Source: Mya arenaria
Taxonomy: Eukaryota; Mollusca; Bivalvia; Myida; Myidae
Assembly (NCBI RefSeq): GCF_026914265.1
Contig: NC_069124.1
Location: forward strand, 14,467,088 to 14,531,087
Direction of reading: 5' to 3'
Length of the DNA: 64,000 nt
The notes under the pieces were generated by a model that had not been told where the DNA came from, made no database searches, and worked only from the letters and a program-made list of their open reading frames with translations. This document shows positions 1 through 12,134 of this stretch, piece after piece (the stretch's first letter is position 1; the number at the start of each line of letters is the position of its first letter). The translations under genes and the position numbers were made by a program.

Positions 1-690
1 GGGATATTTCATGTGTATGATGTGAGACATTGGATCATATCATTATGTTGGGATATCTCACGTGTTTGATGTGAGACATTGGATCATAGCATTATGTTGG
101 GATATTTCACGTGTATGATGTGAGACATTGGATCATAGCATTATGTTGGGATATTTCACGTGTATGATGTGAGACATTGGATCATATCATTATGTTGGGA
201 TATTTCACGTGTATGATGTGAGACATTGGATCATATCATTATGTTGGGATATTTCACGTGTATGATGTGAGACATTGGATCATATCATTATGTTGGGATA
301 TTTCACGTGTATGATGTGAGACATTGGATCATATCATTATGTTGGGATATTTCACGTGTATGATGTGAGACATTGGATCATATCATTATGTTGGGATATT
401 TCACGTGTATGATGTGAGACATTGGATCATATCATTATGTTGGGATATTTCACGTGTATGATGTGAGACATTGGATCATAACATTATGTTGGGATATTTC
501 ACGTGTATGATGTGAGACATTGGATCACATATGTTAGATGTGAGACATTGGATCATATCATTATGTTGGGATATTTCACGTGTATGATGTGAGACATTGG
601 ATCACATCATTATAATGGGATATTTCATGTGTATGACATGAAATATTGGATCATATCATTTTAATGGGAATATTTCACATGTAAGATGTG
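1..690. repeat. 49-bp satellite array, about 13-14 units
   Basis: Units beginning gggatatttc start at 1, 50, 99, 148, 197 and so on, giving a strict 49-bp period. Most central copies are nearly identical. A shortened unit lies near 491-566, and units after 615 decay, so the right edge of the array is inside the window and the left edge is outside. Most units contain the palindrome CACGTG (E-box core) followed by gtatgatgtgagacattgg. No coding potential was seen. Confidence 0.95.
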
Positions 691-1990
691 AAACAATTAC
701 AATGGTATAATTCACATGAGTGCGCAACATTGAATTCATTGCAAGATTGGATCATTTAATTATAACCTATTAAACATACATTTATGAAACATAAAAAAAT
801 TGTATTGCAAAACTTAAGTGAATTATTGATGTAAATATCATGTATATACTCTTTTGCTTATTTAAGGCATTTGTTAATGTCAAGTTCATGTTATTTCCTA
901 TTTGTTGTTATATGTTGTTAAGTATGCTACAGTTGGTATCAGTTATAGAATATCACCGGTATTTGCAAATACCTGGTAGTTAATTATACAACTTATTACA
1001 GTTAATAACTCACGGTAATAAATCTAAAACCTTTTTCTTGCATTGTGTTTTTATGGGCAATATTATAAGTTAAGGGGCAAAGGAAAACATATCTGGTAAG
1101 AGCTAAGGTCGAACCAGAGTATGGTTTCCTGCGCCCCGTATATCCCACATCGGGTCACCTTCTAACAGTGTAAATATCAGTGATTCTCAGGTTGACAACT
1201 TGTTTACATATTTAAATGTTTCATTTATTCATCGGATTCGGAAAATGGGTGCCATGATGGTACGATATAAATTTGGTGACCCAATATGGAAAAATATGAG
1301 GTCACAGCTTGACCAGTCCTGGACCAATGGCGTTGTGTAATTTATGTTGGAGGCGTGATATTTTGAAATACATTTTCATAATAGGTTGAAACTATGTGTT
1401 TATAGGACACATCCCCACCCCAAGTGCACCATTTCACATGCTGGAATTCATTCCTGTAACAGTTGACTGGCTTAGATTGCATGCTTTATAGAATGTTTTA
1501 AGTTAAGGGCCATAACTCTGCACTTACTGGGTGCCCCAAACACAGTTAAATACCTGGTTCACAACATAAATTGCTGCTTAACATACATGTCAAGTTTCAT
1601 CACTCTGGCAAATTGTGCAGTAACACTATGAAGTTTTAGAGAAACTTGTAAAGAGCGTATGAAAAATCATAAAATAATGTCAACATGTTGGCATACGCCC
1701 AAAAAAGAATATAGCTCATTCTCTTACCACAAAGCGATTATGCCATGTGTTAGAATTATCATTATCAAACCAATGGTAAATGAGAACGATTTAAATCCGT
1801 AGCATAAATCTCAAAATTTCCGCATTCATACAGTTGCCCTCGCGCTATTAACATATATATGGCACCCAAGAATACGAAGAAGACAGCAAGAAAGACGTAT
1901 GCCAGGAATCAAGGTACATGTAAGGGCAATAAGAGCCAATCTGCACCATTATCGTCCAAACCTGTTAACTCATCTGTTCAAGATCTCCTT
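691..1990. other. Non-coding stretch, no gene recognised
   Basis: AT-rich sequence between the satellite and the TTCAACCCC element. The short open frames around 1859-2159 have no recognisable domain and run into the repeated motif, so they are not called as genes. Confidence 0.6.
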
Positions 1991-2004
1991 GCTCAAGGGG
2001 CTGT

Positions 2005-2722
2005 CATACTTTTCAACCCCAAGACCTTTCAACCCCTATGCCATATGTGAAATCAAAGATTTTTCAACCCCTTTGTCATTTCAACCTTTAAAAGTGCTAC
2101 GACTTTTCACCCTCTCCCACCCCCATTCCCTAAAACGAAGACATTACATCCAGTTATAAAAGAAGACTGTTCAACCCATTTATTTCTCACCTTTGTAAAG
2201 AAAATAAAAAATACAATTTCCTTCAAACTTTATTTTCAAAATCAATAATGTGTAAGGAATAAAAAAAATTAACATCAATATTCAGTTCAATGAATTTGAG
2301 AAAGACATAACAAATATTTAATGTATAACAATATACAATTCTAACATAATGTTTTGACTGCGTATTTTTTTTAAAGCAAAGCAAGTTCTATAAATTATAC
2401 AATTTTATTATTTAAAGATCAAAAGTATGATCCATAATACATGTACATATAAATTCGTTCTGACGTTCCATATTTGTAAAAAGCATAAAAAGATACCAAA
2501 AAAGGCAAAATAATATCAAAATTATATGGGTAGTGAATTGCTTAACTTAATTGCTACGTGATGAATGTGTGTTCTTTAAATCATACTTTTTTTAAATCAG
2601 TTTCAATTTTTTTGTAAAAGATTTTTTTTTATAAAAACAACTCCTGACAGACATAAAACCAAGGGGTTGAAAAGTCTTTAAAATAGGGGTTGAAAAATCC
2701 AGGGGTTGAAATGACATTATTC
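2005..2722. mobile_element. Inverted-repeat element with repeated TTTCAACCCC motifs
   Basis: The left end (about 2010-2095) carries four copies of TTTCAACC(CC). The right end (about 2655-2720) carries three copies of the reverse complement, GGGGTTGAAA, in similar spacing, with ATGTCATTTCAACCCC-like sequence at both sides. Between them is about 560 bp of very AT-rich DNA without a gene. This looks like a non-autonomous DNA transposon with subterminal motif clusters. Exact ends and target duplication were not resolved. Confidence 0.5.
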
Positions 2723-2762
2723 ATCAAAAATGGTGAACAAATATGGAAAACAAGGGTTCTTT

Positions 2763-3062
2763 TAAATGATACCGAGTTTAATTTGAAAGAAATGAGCATA
2801 GAACACGGCATTTCTACCTTATGATACTATAGAAGATCACAGTAAACCTTTTAGCATTCACCAATCATTTAATATGTTTTGCCTTTTCTGCTATATTAAA
2901 TACAGGGTTACAAGTTATCAGTAATTGATATTTTCTATAAATTCATTATTTAGGAAGTAGTTAAAGGTATATCGGTCAAAATTGATGTCTGTTATACATA
3001 TGTGTATGTATGTATTGATTTTGAATAAGAGTGTCACTTTAAGTTTAAACGTGATTTTCTAA
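2763..3062 (+). repeat. Dispersed repeat, copy 1 (partner at 32475-32750)
   Basis: About 300 bp running from gataccgagtttaatttgaa to aataagagtgtcactttaag. It matches 32475-32750 along its whole length in the same orientation, with scattered changes. It ends only about 150 bp before the ALG5 start codon, so it probably forms part of that gene's upstream region. The family was not identified. Confidence 0.8.
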
Positions 3063-3215
3063 AAATAGTATATGATTTTTTATAAATTAAAATATCGAAC
3101 AGGTATCCTCTTTTAGAAAACTATTTTGAGATGACCCCTCGACTCCGTGTCATTCAGGCGCTTGCAGTTGAGTTTCAAGCTTTTAACGGATGCATGATTC
3201 GTGGCAGTAAACAAA

Positions 3216-6200
3216 ATGGACTTGACAATCTCAACTTTTTTGTCAGCAATATTCGTTCTTGTGTTATTTTTATCTATATTGGTAAGTATCTTATTTGCAT
3301 TCTTATATTCTATTTATAAGATTGATATGCAACACTTAGTATATGAGTGAAGACTAGCCATTGCATCATAGCCGAGCTTGCCTTTTAATTTTAATAACAT
3401 GGGACCATTAATTATGTCATCATACTTGCAGTGGTAACCCTAAGTTAAGATTGAAGAATACGTATAAAGACATGTCTGTGATATGACCTCATTTGCATGA
3501 TTATAAAGTTAACCTTTGATGAAATTGCATCTAGCGTGTGGCTGTGTACCTGCCACTTAGTCCATATAAACAGCCGCTTCAGAGTCTTTGACAATTTTTG
3601 ATTTAGCGACTCAACGCGTTCATATCCCACTTGTTGTTTTCCTAGCCAAGAATGGCAGATCCCAGCGCTAAGTATATTGAAGGGAAAGATAACGGGCACT
3701 TGCTAGGTGGTTCGAAAATGGCGATGCTTTATTGACAGAAGTCGATCTGAATTAGACTGATTATTTCTGTTTCATTTAATACTTAAGTGAAATAAGAGAA
3801 AGGTATTTGCTAAAATAATTAATGCGTAACTTTTGTGTTTTTATTTAACAGTGACTTGTTAAGCATTGTGGCGTTACAATTGAAGAATATATTTTACTTG
3901 GTATGGATCAGTCGACTTGTGGCATTTAGGGAACAAAATGAATATCCAAAATTAATGTTAAAAAAGTTCCCTATATGCGCATTATTGTGGCTAACCTGCC
4001 ACTGAGCACAGAGCTATTATAAGATACTGGCTAATTCAACCAGATCATAACAGAGGGCACACTATGTACACTTACTAACTAATAATCGTTATGGTCAATC
4101 CAATCAATCCTGACTAGTCTATATTCCAGACTAAAGTATAACTGGATGTAGTCCACCTATAGTCTCATGACGTCCACCATCTCAGCAAAAAGTAGTGAAC
4201 GGTCCTTGCGCAGAGAATTCTTGTTGCCACAATTTTGAAATTATCTCCTTTAAAAATTCATATTTCTATAAAAAAAAATTTGCCTACTATTAAACACATT
4301 TATTTATGTCATTATGACAAATAAACATATTCAGATATCATAAAACACTTACATGTGTCAAGTGTTTATCAAGTATCCCGATATCTGTAAATTGTGGACA
4401 AATCTGACAGGTTGTGTACATGTATAAAACGGTATTCATGACCCAGAATAAATTTATGTAAAAATAACCACTCGAATGACAAATTCAATCCAGTTTAGAT
4501 CACTGTCAGGTATATATTGAAGAATTTTGTCATTATAATTCAACATTGATGCATAATATTACTATATATTCTTTCACCCGGTGTTAAATGGTAGTGAGTT
4601 GTAGCGTTACAGGGATACATCAGAAATGTCAAAATAATAAAAAAAGTATCCCTGATCATTCATTATTGTAGCTAAACTGGATGTGAAGTTTGCCTGGTGT
4701 GTGACTTAAACCTGCAGCTATTTGATGGTTGAATCACTAGCATAGAGCTTTACCAAATGAGCTAACAAGCTGGCTGGTTGTAACTAATTAATGCTTACCA
4801 ATAACTACATGTACCTTAAAATAAGCAATCTTAAAGACGTAATTTTCCCGCAAGCACTGCACTGGTAAAATGCTTTCTGGGCTTGCTCAAATTCTATTTT
4901 ATATAGCAGGGTTTGTTGAATTATTTTAATATAAGGGTTTAGGCTTGTTCATCCAAAAGTCAGATTTCGATGACTGTTTACCCCATACAATATTTTCAGA
5001 CGATAATTTATATAATTTTTTTTCAGCTGATTATTGTCATATATGTGACATCAAAGGCATATCCCGACCTGGGTCGCTATGATAGTGAGAAGTACTTTGA
5101 AGCTCCCGACAAGAAAGATAAGTGCCCATTCCCGAGTCTACATGATCCTCCAAGCGTTGATCTCTCCGTCATTGTGCCTGCTTACTTTGAGCAGGAAAGA
5201 TGTAGGTTTACTTACAGTATGAAATTAGTCCAGTGATTATTTTTCAACCATTTTGGGAAGGGGGTCAGCATTAGGACACCTTATACAATCAAATCTGCCT
5301 CATTAAATAATTCTGGACTTTGCAATAGTTGAAAGTCACTGAGATTTATTTTTAACTCCTTTATTATTCTTTAGAAGTAAAATTGTTTTGCCTTTTGGTA
5401 TTGGCAATGGAATTAGGGCCATAATTAAGTTCTGCCCTGATATTGGTTCGAAAAATTAAGTCATTTATGCATATAAAAGTAATAATTATCATTTAACTTT
5501 CATGTTTAGATCAAAACAGTTAAATATATTTTTGTAAAATCACAGCCGTAAAACAAGAAAATCTTCATTTTAGTGCCAGCCATGATGGATGAAGCTTTAG
5601 AGTTTTTGGATGACAAACAGGTTGGTTAATGATTTACAGATTATTGTATATGAACATTATATGCTTAGTAAGATAAGATTACATTAATGATTGTATATAG
5701 ATTATTGTAAATGATAGAAGTGAATTAACTGTAAACCATTAACAAAAAAGTTACTAAACATTTTAGATATGCACCAACCCATTAATTAATATTTATATAA
5801 CTGACTTGAAAATGGTGTGAATATTATTTTTTCCAGAAAAAAAATCCCTCGTACAGTTATGAAGTGATTGTTGTGAATGATGGCAGTACTGATAAGACAT
5901 CTGAGGTATTGCTATAGTCAATGAAAGTAACCTTTCCTCAACTCTTGAAAAAATGATGAGCTTTGTTAAATAGTCTGTGTTATTTAATATGCTTTTATTC
6001 TCTGTTCAAGGTTTCATATTTCTATCAAAAAACAGATAATTACGAATGACTTTTATAAAAAAAATTAACAATAATTGTGAATGTCGCATTTAATAAAGTA
6101 TATACCTGTACATTTGGAACATAAGTTTATAAAGTGTTTTCATGTAGGTGGCTTTGGAGTACACAAAGAAGTATGGCAGTGATAAAGTACGAGTTCTTAC

Positions 6201-8575
6201 GTTGGAGAAGAACAGGGGCAAAGGAGGAGCCATAAGACTGGTTAGAATAATTATCTCATTAGACCTATCTCACTTGACTGGTTAGCACAATTGTCCTATA
6301 CGACTGGTTAGAACAGTTGTCTCATTAGACAGGCTATAACTACTGTCTCAATAAAATGGCTAGAGCTACTGTCTCAATTAAATGGCTAGACCTTTTGTCT
6401 CATTAGAACAGGTAAAGCTATTGACTCATTTGACTGGTAAGAACAATAGTTCCGTTAGACTAGTAAGAATAGAGTCCCCCCCCAAAAAAAAAAATTCAGT
6501 CATTTCTCAGTTACAGACTCAACTTAATTTGACAAGAAAACAGTCTGCCTTGCCAGCTTGGAATCAGATATTTGTTGGGGTTTTAAATGTAAGAAAAACA
6601 ATCTCTCATAAATTATGTTGATATGGAAGATTTGATTAATCACACACGTACATGTATATAAAAAATATGATGCCTTGTCTCTCCACAGGGTATGTTTGTA
6701 GCCCGAGGCCAATATATCCTTTTTGCCGATGCTGATGGAGCCAGCAAGTTTAGCGACCTGATCAAGCTGGAAAAATTAATGTCAGAAATGCGCAACAGCG
6801 AAAACATGGCCGTGGTTTGTGGTTCCAGGGCTCATCTGGAGCAAGATTCAGTGGCTGAGGTAACTTGCTTTTTAAGCTGGTCTGTTTATTGAAGAAAATA
6901 AGTGGTAGTAATGTCAAAGCCTTGGTGTCTTTTAAAGCATCGTTTTGATATTTAATTGGAATGTGGTATACATGTTGCCTGACACAATATGCACACGTAC
7001 AGCAAAGCCCATATTCTGTCTTTATTAATTGTCCAGTTTTGCTCCTTTAAAAAGTCAACTGGGAAAACAAATAAATAACTAAGATTTGCTCTACTTCTTG
7101 TTGTTAGTTTTGTAGTAACTAAATACAGTTGAACCCTGTTGATTAGAACTCCCAGGGACCAGCGAAATCACATTGAGCCTCAGTAAATTAAGCCAAGCAG
7201 TAATGCTTTCATTTAGTAAAAAAAATGGTCCTTAACTTCCAGTTTGAGCCAACGAGGAATTTGAGCTGATGAGGCTCGACTGAATTACATTCAGGACCTA
7301 TTTTACTAATTTGTGATGTATCAGTATTGAAATTTTTGGTAAACGTGAAAATTGATGACTGTCTGTTTAATGAAGCAAAGTTTTATTCAAAAGTTATGTT
7401 TATAGGTATGCTTCTCAACAATTTGTAGAGTTTTAAGTTCAAAACAGTAATTGATTTTATTTATTTCAAACATGAGTGGTATTTTGTTATGCTCAAATAA
7501 AAAGAAAAACTTCTGTTATCTCATTTCAGCGCTCCATGTTCCGCACGTTCCTCATGTACGGGTTCCACTTCCTTGTGTATTTCCTGTGCGTGCGGGGAAT
7601 CAAGGACACACAGTGCGGGTTTAAGCTTCTCACCCGGGATGCGGCCCTTCTGCTATTCTCAAATCTACATGTGGAGAGATGGTGAGAGCCAGTTTAGTGT
7701 ATACCAGTTCATTTTTGCTTATTGATAGACAGCTTAAGTTGACATTAAGCACCTGAGGAATGCCACTTAATTTGATAACATGCAGTATAACATGAATATG
7801 TTTTTATTTTTGTAAATCATTTGTTTCAGGGCGTTCGATGTAGATCTCCTTTATTTAGCACAAAGATTTAAAATTCCAATTGGGGAGGTGGCAATCAACT
7901 GGCAAGAAATAGAAGGTATGGTTAACTAGTAAAGAATAAATACCGGTAGAAGGTATGGAAAACTGATAAACGAATAAATATGAAGCATAAAACGTCATGC
8001 TTAAATTTACTGTTTTATAAATCTGTTTTTTTGGTGACTAAATCAACACTTGTTCGAAAAATGATACCAATTTTTTTTTATAGCTTAAATACGCTTGACT
8101 TACCCTATGAACGCTTTTTCATGCAGGTCATTATCTAATATATAGTGATCCTATGAAACTCAACCTCATTAGATAAATACAATTTTACAAAGATTCATAT
8201 ACATGAGCATTTGTTACTTAATGTACTTGAACCCTAATACTGTTAACTTTCAGTTCTTGGTTCCAACAGGATGTTTGAATAATGTGTTTAATGAAGCTTT
8301 TTAAATGCAGGTCTTTGCCTCATGCTTTATTGTTTATTGGTTGCTTTTGCTCACAGTGTGCCTACCTTTAAGATTGATTTTATTTACGAAAGGTGCATAC
8401 ACATCTAAAATGTATCTTTATGTATTGTTTGCTTAAATATGAACTTTCTGTTGCAGGTTCTAAGATGATTCCTGTTTGGAGCTGGCTTCAGATGGGCCGG
8501 GACTTGTTATTGATACGACTGCGATACGTTCTGGGTGCCTGGAGAATCAACACAGACATCAAGAAACTAAAATAG
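3216..8575 (+). CDS. ALG5: Dolichyl-phosphate beta-glucosyltransferase (ALG5), nine exons
   Basis: ALG5 transfers glucose from UDP-glucose to dolichyl phosphate on the cytosolic face of the ER, making the Dol-P-Glc donor used in N-glycan precursor assembly. Exons: 3216-3281, 5027-5201, 5574-5620, 5837-5905, 6148-6240, 6689-6859, 7530-7681, 7830-7915 and 8457-8575. All junctions are GT-AG, the phases agree, and the sum is 325 residues (human about 324). The ATG at 3216 was chosen because it opens a hydrophobic signal anchor ([20 protein letters not shown]) that continues into exon 2. Family marks are VVNDGSTD at about residues 108-115 (human has VVDDGS), NRGKGGAIR, the metal-binding DAD at about 164-166, [16 protein letters not shown] and SLHVERWAFD-like sequence. 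The C-terminus (WSWLQMG, LRY..GAWR) is intact. Intron 1 (about 1.7 kb) holds repeats and intron 6 holds a small transposon. The gene looks functional. Confidence 0.97.
3563..3992 (+). repeat. Split dispersed repeat in ALG5 intron 1
   Basis: 3563-3615 (ttagtccatataaacagccg) and 3927-3992 (tagggaacaaaatgaatatc to gcgcattattgtggct) match the two adjacent halves of the unit repeated at 26415-26740. Here they are separated by about 310 bp of unrelated sequence. Either something was inserted, or the 26-kb copies carry a deletion. Confidence 0.65.
4690..4782 (-). mobile_element. tRNA-related SINE fragment or tRNA pseudogene
   Basis: Read on the minus strand, the segment has a box-A-like TTAGCTCATTTGGTAAAGC and, about 40 bases later, a box-B-like GCAGGTTTAAGTC. 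The spacing is tRNA-like but the arms do not pair well enough for a working tRNA. It lies in ALG5 intron 1. Confidence 0.4.
7126..7282. mobile_element. pogo/Tc1-like MITE, degenerate copy in ALG5 intron 6
   Basis: Starts TA-CAGTTGAACCCTGTTGATT and ends in GAGGCTCGACTG, an inverted-repeat layout matching the better preserved copy at 33132-33305. A TA precedes the left end. About 157 bp, no coding capacity. Confidence 0.65.
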
Positions 8576-8837
8576 AAACTTTGTTGTTATTAGGTTGTAG
8601 GCTTTGTTATTCCAATTGACGTTTAAGTGTTCATCATGATGATGGTCACTGTAAAAAGGTAGATGACTGTTCTAAATTTATGTAAATGAAGTTGCAAGAC
8701 AGCTAAGATAGACATGAAGTAACAGGGATGCCAATTTTCTTTTCTTATTTTTTAAATGATTTTTAATTACAATTACCAGTAGATCAATATATATATAAAA
8801 AGTACATAGTATTTATCTGTTTCGATCTTCTTTCACA

Positions 8838-8843
8838 AATAAA
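8838..8843 (+). promoter_or_regulatory. Candidate ALG5 polyadenylation signal
   Basis: AATAAA about 263 bases after the ALG5 stop codon. It is the first clear canonical hexamer downstream. Confidence 0.5.
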
Positions 8844-9157
8844 GTATGTCTTGTAAATACTGATGGAAATCTGATTTAAAATAATGTTTACAATATGTTT
8901 ACAATGTTATATTCTTCTACTGGTTTCCTCTTTTTTTACAATTTTGTGTAGGCATCCCTCGTTAAAAGATGGCATGAATAAGCTATGAACTTTTGTAAAG
9001 AAGGAATGGTTGGTTTGACATAAGTGAGGATTTCACTATCGATATGTGGGAATTGCCATAAAGAAAAATGTAGATTAGTTTTGTGTTTTGCTATCATATA
9101 ATGTATCTGTGATTTGTAAAAGTTATACAAGTTGTTAAATTAATCCATGTATACAGA

Positions 9158-9258
9158 CACGGACCTATAAACCATGGATTGGAAACTGCCTGCTATGTCT
9201 TTATAGAGCTTTTGAATTAACATTATCCAAGATCATATCCAGGGTTTATAGGTCTGTG
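9158..9258. mobile_element. 101-bp palindromic MITE downstream of ALG5
   Basis: Left end CACGGACCTATAAACC and right end GGTTTATAGGTCTGTG are inverted repeats with one mismatch. ATACAGA flanks both sides as a 7-bp direct repeat (9151-9157 and 9259-9265), which looks like a target-site duplication. No coding capacity. Confidence 0.7.
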
Positions 9259-9635
9259 ATACAGAACATTAAGTATTATAATGTATTCAATACATATTAT
9301 TGTTACTTATCAATCTTCAAAAGAAAAGATAAGCAATACTTTGGCAAGTGTTCTTAAATATTCTGTGACACCTACCAAATTTCTGTGAGGAAAAGAGTGC
9401 AGCAAAATAAGTGTCATCCCTTTCTGCTCAGCAATGTTGCAAGTATAGCATATCAATCCATTTACGCTAGTTTTCAGTCAACTTTTCTGAAGTTATAGAA
9501 CTTGAAATATATTTCAGCAAAATTTAATAAAAAATATAAGAATAACTCATTTTATGCTTGATTTTATTATTAAATGGCACATCTTGAATTTTGTTTTTGT
9601 TTTTTTCCCTCCTGCTGCAGACAAAATTTGTTTAA

Positions 9636-9999
9636 AGGTGCACTCTCACAGATTTACTGCTTTGGCAACTTTTTTTAAGTTTTGTCTTGGAATGAGCCAA
9701 TTTTTGCGTAAATATCAGCAAACCAGTGAAATAAGACTGCTGACAAAAGATCAGATCGCAGATTTTCATATTTCCATTTCAATTTTCAAAAAATTTATGT
9801 TTTATGGCTAAAAGCGTTGCTAACTGTTTAAGAAAAATGCATAAAACATCAATTTTTGAACTTAAATATGAAAATCTGAGATCTGATTTTTTTGTCAGCA
9901 GTCTTACATTACTGGTTTCCATGCATTTTTCGCATTTATTAACTAATTCAGTGACAAAAAAAATAAATTGTAAAGAGATAAATCTGTGAGAGTGCAGCT
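9636..9999. mobile_element. Foldback MITE, TTAA-flanked family, copy 1
   Basis: Starts AGGTGCACTCTCACAGATT and ends AATCTGTGAGAGTGCAGCT, flanked by TTAA on both sides. The interior is also a long imperfect palindrome: motifs such as AATGAGCCAATTTTTGCG and the AGACTGCTGACAAAAGATC segment recur reversed, so almost the whole element could fold into one hairpin. Other copies are at 11612-11916, 31723-32072 and 38212-38545. TTAA target sites suggest piggyBac-type mobilisation (inference). Confidence 0.85.
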
Positions 10000-10004
10000 T
10001 TAAA

Positions 10005-11377
10005 AGTCTGAGTTACAATTATTATTTTTTAAAACCTACCTCTTTTGGCTGTCTGTTTTCAAAGAAGTCATTGCCATAACACTGGATTTGTCAGCTGTGA
10101 TGGAGGCTGAAAGCTCCTTAACTATTGGGGAGTTGTTCACACAAAACTAAACTTGGAACACATTATCTATGAGTAAATGTATAGCATGGCCCATAACTCT
10201 TATTATATAACAAGTAATTCATGAGTTGTGTCCCTTCGGGATCTGCTGATGTTTACCTTTTTGACATTTTCCTTTCTTTTGTCTTTGTTCACATAACTGT
10301 ACCTCTGTGGCATGAAGTATTTAAACTTATTTTGATACAGTCATATACATATATATTTTATATGGTAACTGCATTAACTGGTATGGATTTGTTTACACTT
10401 GTTTTTCTTTTTTCTGTTGTACCATTTGCGATATAAGCAGATTTTTATTTGGACCTCTAAGGCTGATATGCCATACATAGATGAACTATCACTAATCTTG
10501 AAAAAATTCATCATTGACCCAAACACAAATTTTTGATTTAGGAGCCTTTGTTTTACATACTTCGAAAAGAGAATATCATACTTGAAATTCACTATTAAAC
10601 AAGTCATATAGTTAGTCATTATTTGCTTGTAAATATTACTTTTTAACAGACAAACATTTCTGTTTAATGTATCATTTAACCAATCTGTTCATTTTCTTCT
10701 TATTACGGTATATGGAGGGTTTATTCTTCAAGAATGGATATAGTTATTGTTCAGTCCCTTCTAAGCACTGTATCAAAATTTTGTTGTTGAATAAATGAAG
10801 ATCTTTATTCTTTTTATTATTCTATAATTAATTATGCATTTCTGATTATCTCTTTTACATATACATGATACAAATAATGGACGATCATTAAACATTTACA
10901 ACATCTACACACAATGATAATATCAGGGGTTCTCAAGTTCAGAGATAATCTTGAAATAATAATTGGGAGTTTTTAAATTAAGCTACTGTACAGTTTTAAA
11001 CCGTTTACTCAGACATTCGCATTGAAAATAATAGCAAGTGCCTTGAAATGAAAGCCACCAGGGTCAAAGCCACCCTTATTAACCCTGCTATGGGCATGAG
11101 TCACTCATATTTGAACAAACCGTAGGCTATTTTTCAGGATTGACAATTATCAGCTATTAGAACCCCTGTATGATTGATTATTCAGTGAAAACCCTGGCTG
11201 TTCACCAAACCATACATTGGTCCCTTGATGGTTTTTAAATGTGTGAAGTAACATTACTTTTGGAACTATATCGGAAAAAAACGGTACTGTATTGTGGTCT
11301 TCGTGGTTTCATTGTTTAAATGCAAAAACTTAATGTTGGCCATAACTCAAAAACAATTCAATATATAGACATGAAAC
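10005..11377. other. Non-coding stretch, no gene recognised
   Basis: AT-rich sequence with only short, domain-free open frames. No splice-linked coding pattern was found on either strand. Confidence 0.55.
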
Positions 11378-11394
11378 TTGGTATATATATATAA

Positions 11395-11395
<1 letters not shown>

Positions 11396-11463
<68 letters not shown>
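11396..11463. repeat. (TA)n microsatellite
   Basis: About 34 uninterrupted TA dinucleotides. Confidence 0.95.
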
Positions 11464-11470
<7 letters not shown>

Positions 11471-11611
11471 ACATATTACCCAAGACAATACACACATGTA
11501 CATCAAGGCCCCATAACTCTTGATTCAATAATTGTTGAGATATATCCCTTGTTTGAATGAAAATATCAGGCTAGCATTTCATACATTTTATTGCAGTATG
11601 AAAATCCTTAA

Positions 11612-11916
11612 AGCTGCACTCTCACAGATTGAACGTTTTGACAAATTCTTAAATTTTTGTCTTGGAACGAGCCATTTTTGGCGAAAATCCATGGAAACCA
11701 GTTATATAAGACTGCTGACAAAAAATAGATCTCAGATTATCAGACCTTTAGTAACGGTTTAAGCCATAAAACATTAATTTTCGACGGAAATATGAAAATC
11801 TGATCTTTTGTCAGCAATCTTTTATCATTGGTTTGCAGATATTCAGCAAAAATTTGCTCTTTCCTAGACAAAAAATAAAAAAGTTGTAAAAATGGTATAT
11901 CTGTGAGAGTGCAGCT
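11612..11916. mobile_element. Foldback MITE, TTAA-flanked family, copy 2
   Basis: Perfect ends AGCTGCACTCTCACAGAT and ATCTGTGAGAGTGCAGCT with TTAA immediately outside both (11608-11611 and 11917-11920). Best preserved ends in the window. Confidence 0.88.
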
Positions 11917-12134
11917 TTAAATGCTTTTCTGGACGATAAAGTGTACGGTACGGTGTATAGTGGCCAGGGTTTTAGCTTGAAATTGAACACAAAACTGTTC
12001 CAGCATTTGAGACTAAGAAATTTGGAACTAAATTATACATGTACTCTTAAAAGCTTACAAAATATTAACAATTCTAAGAATAAACAATGCTTATGCATAC
12101 GATTTTGATTAAATATTGTTGACTTTATGTATAA

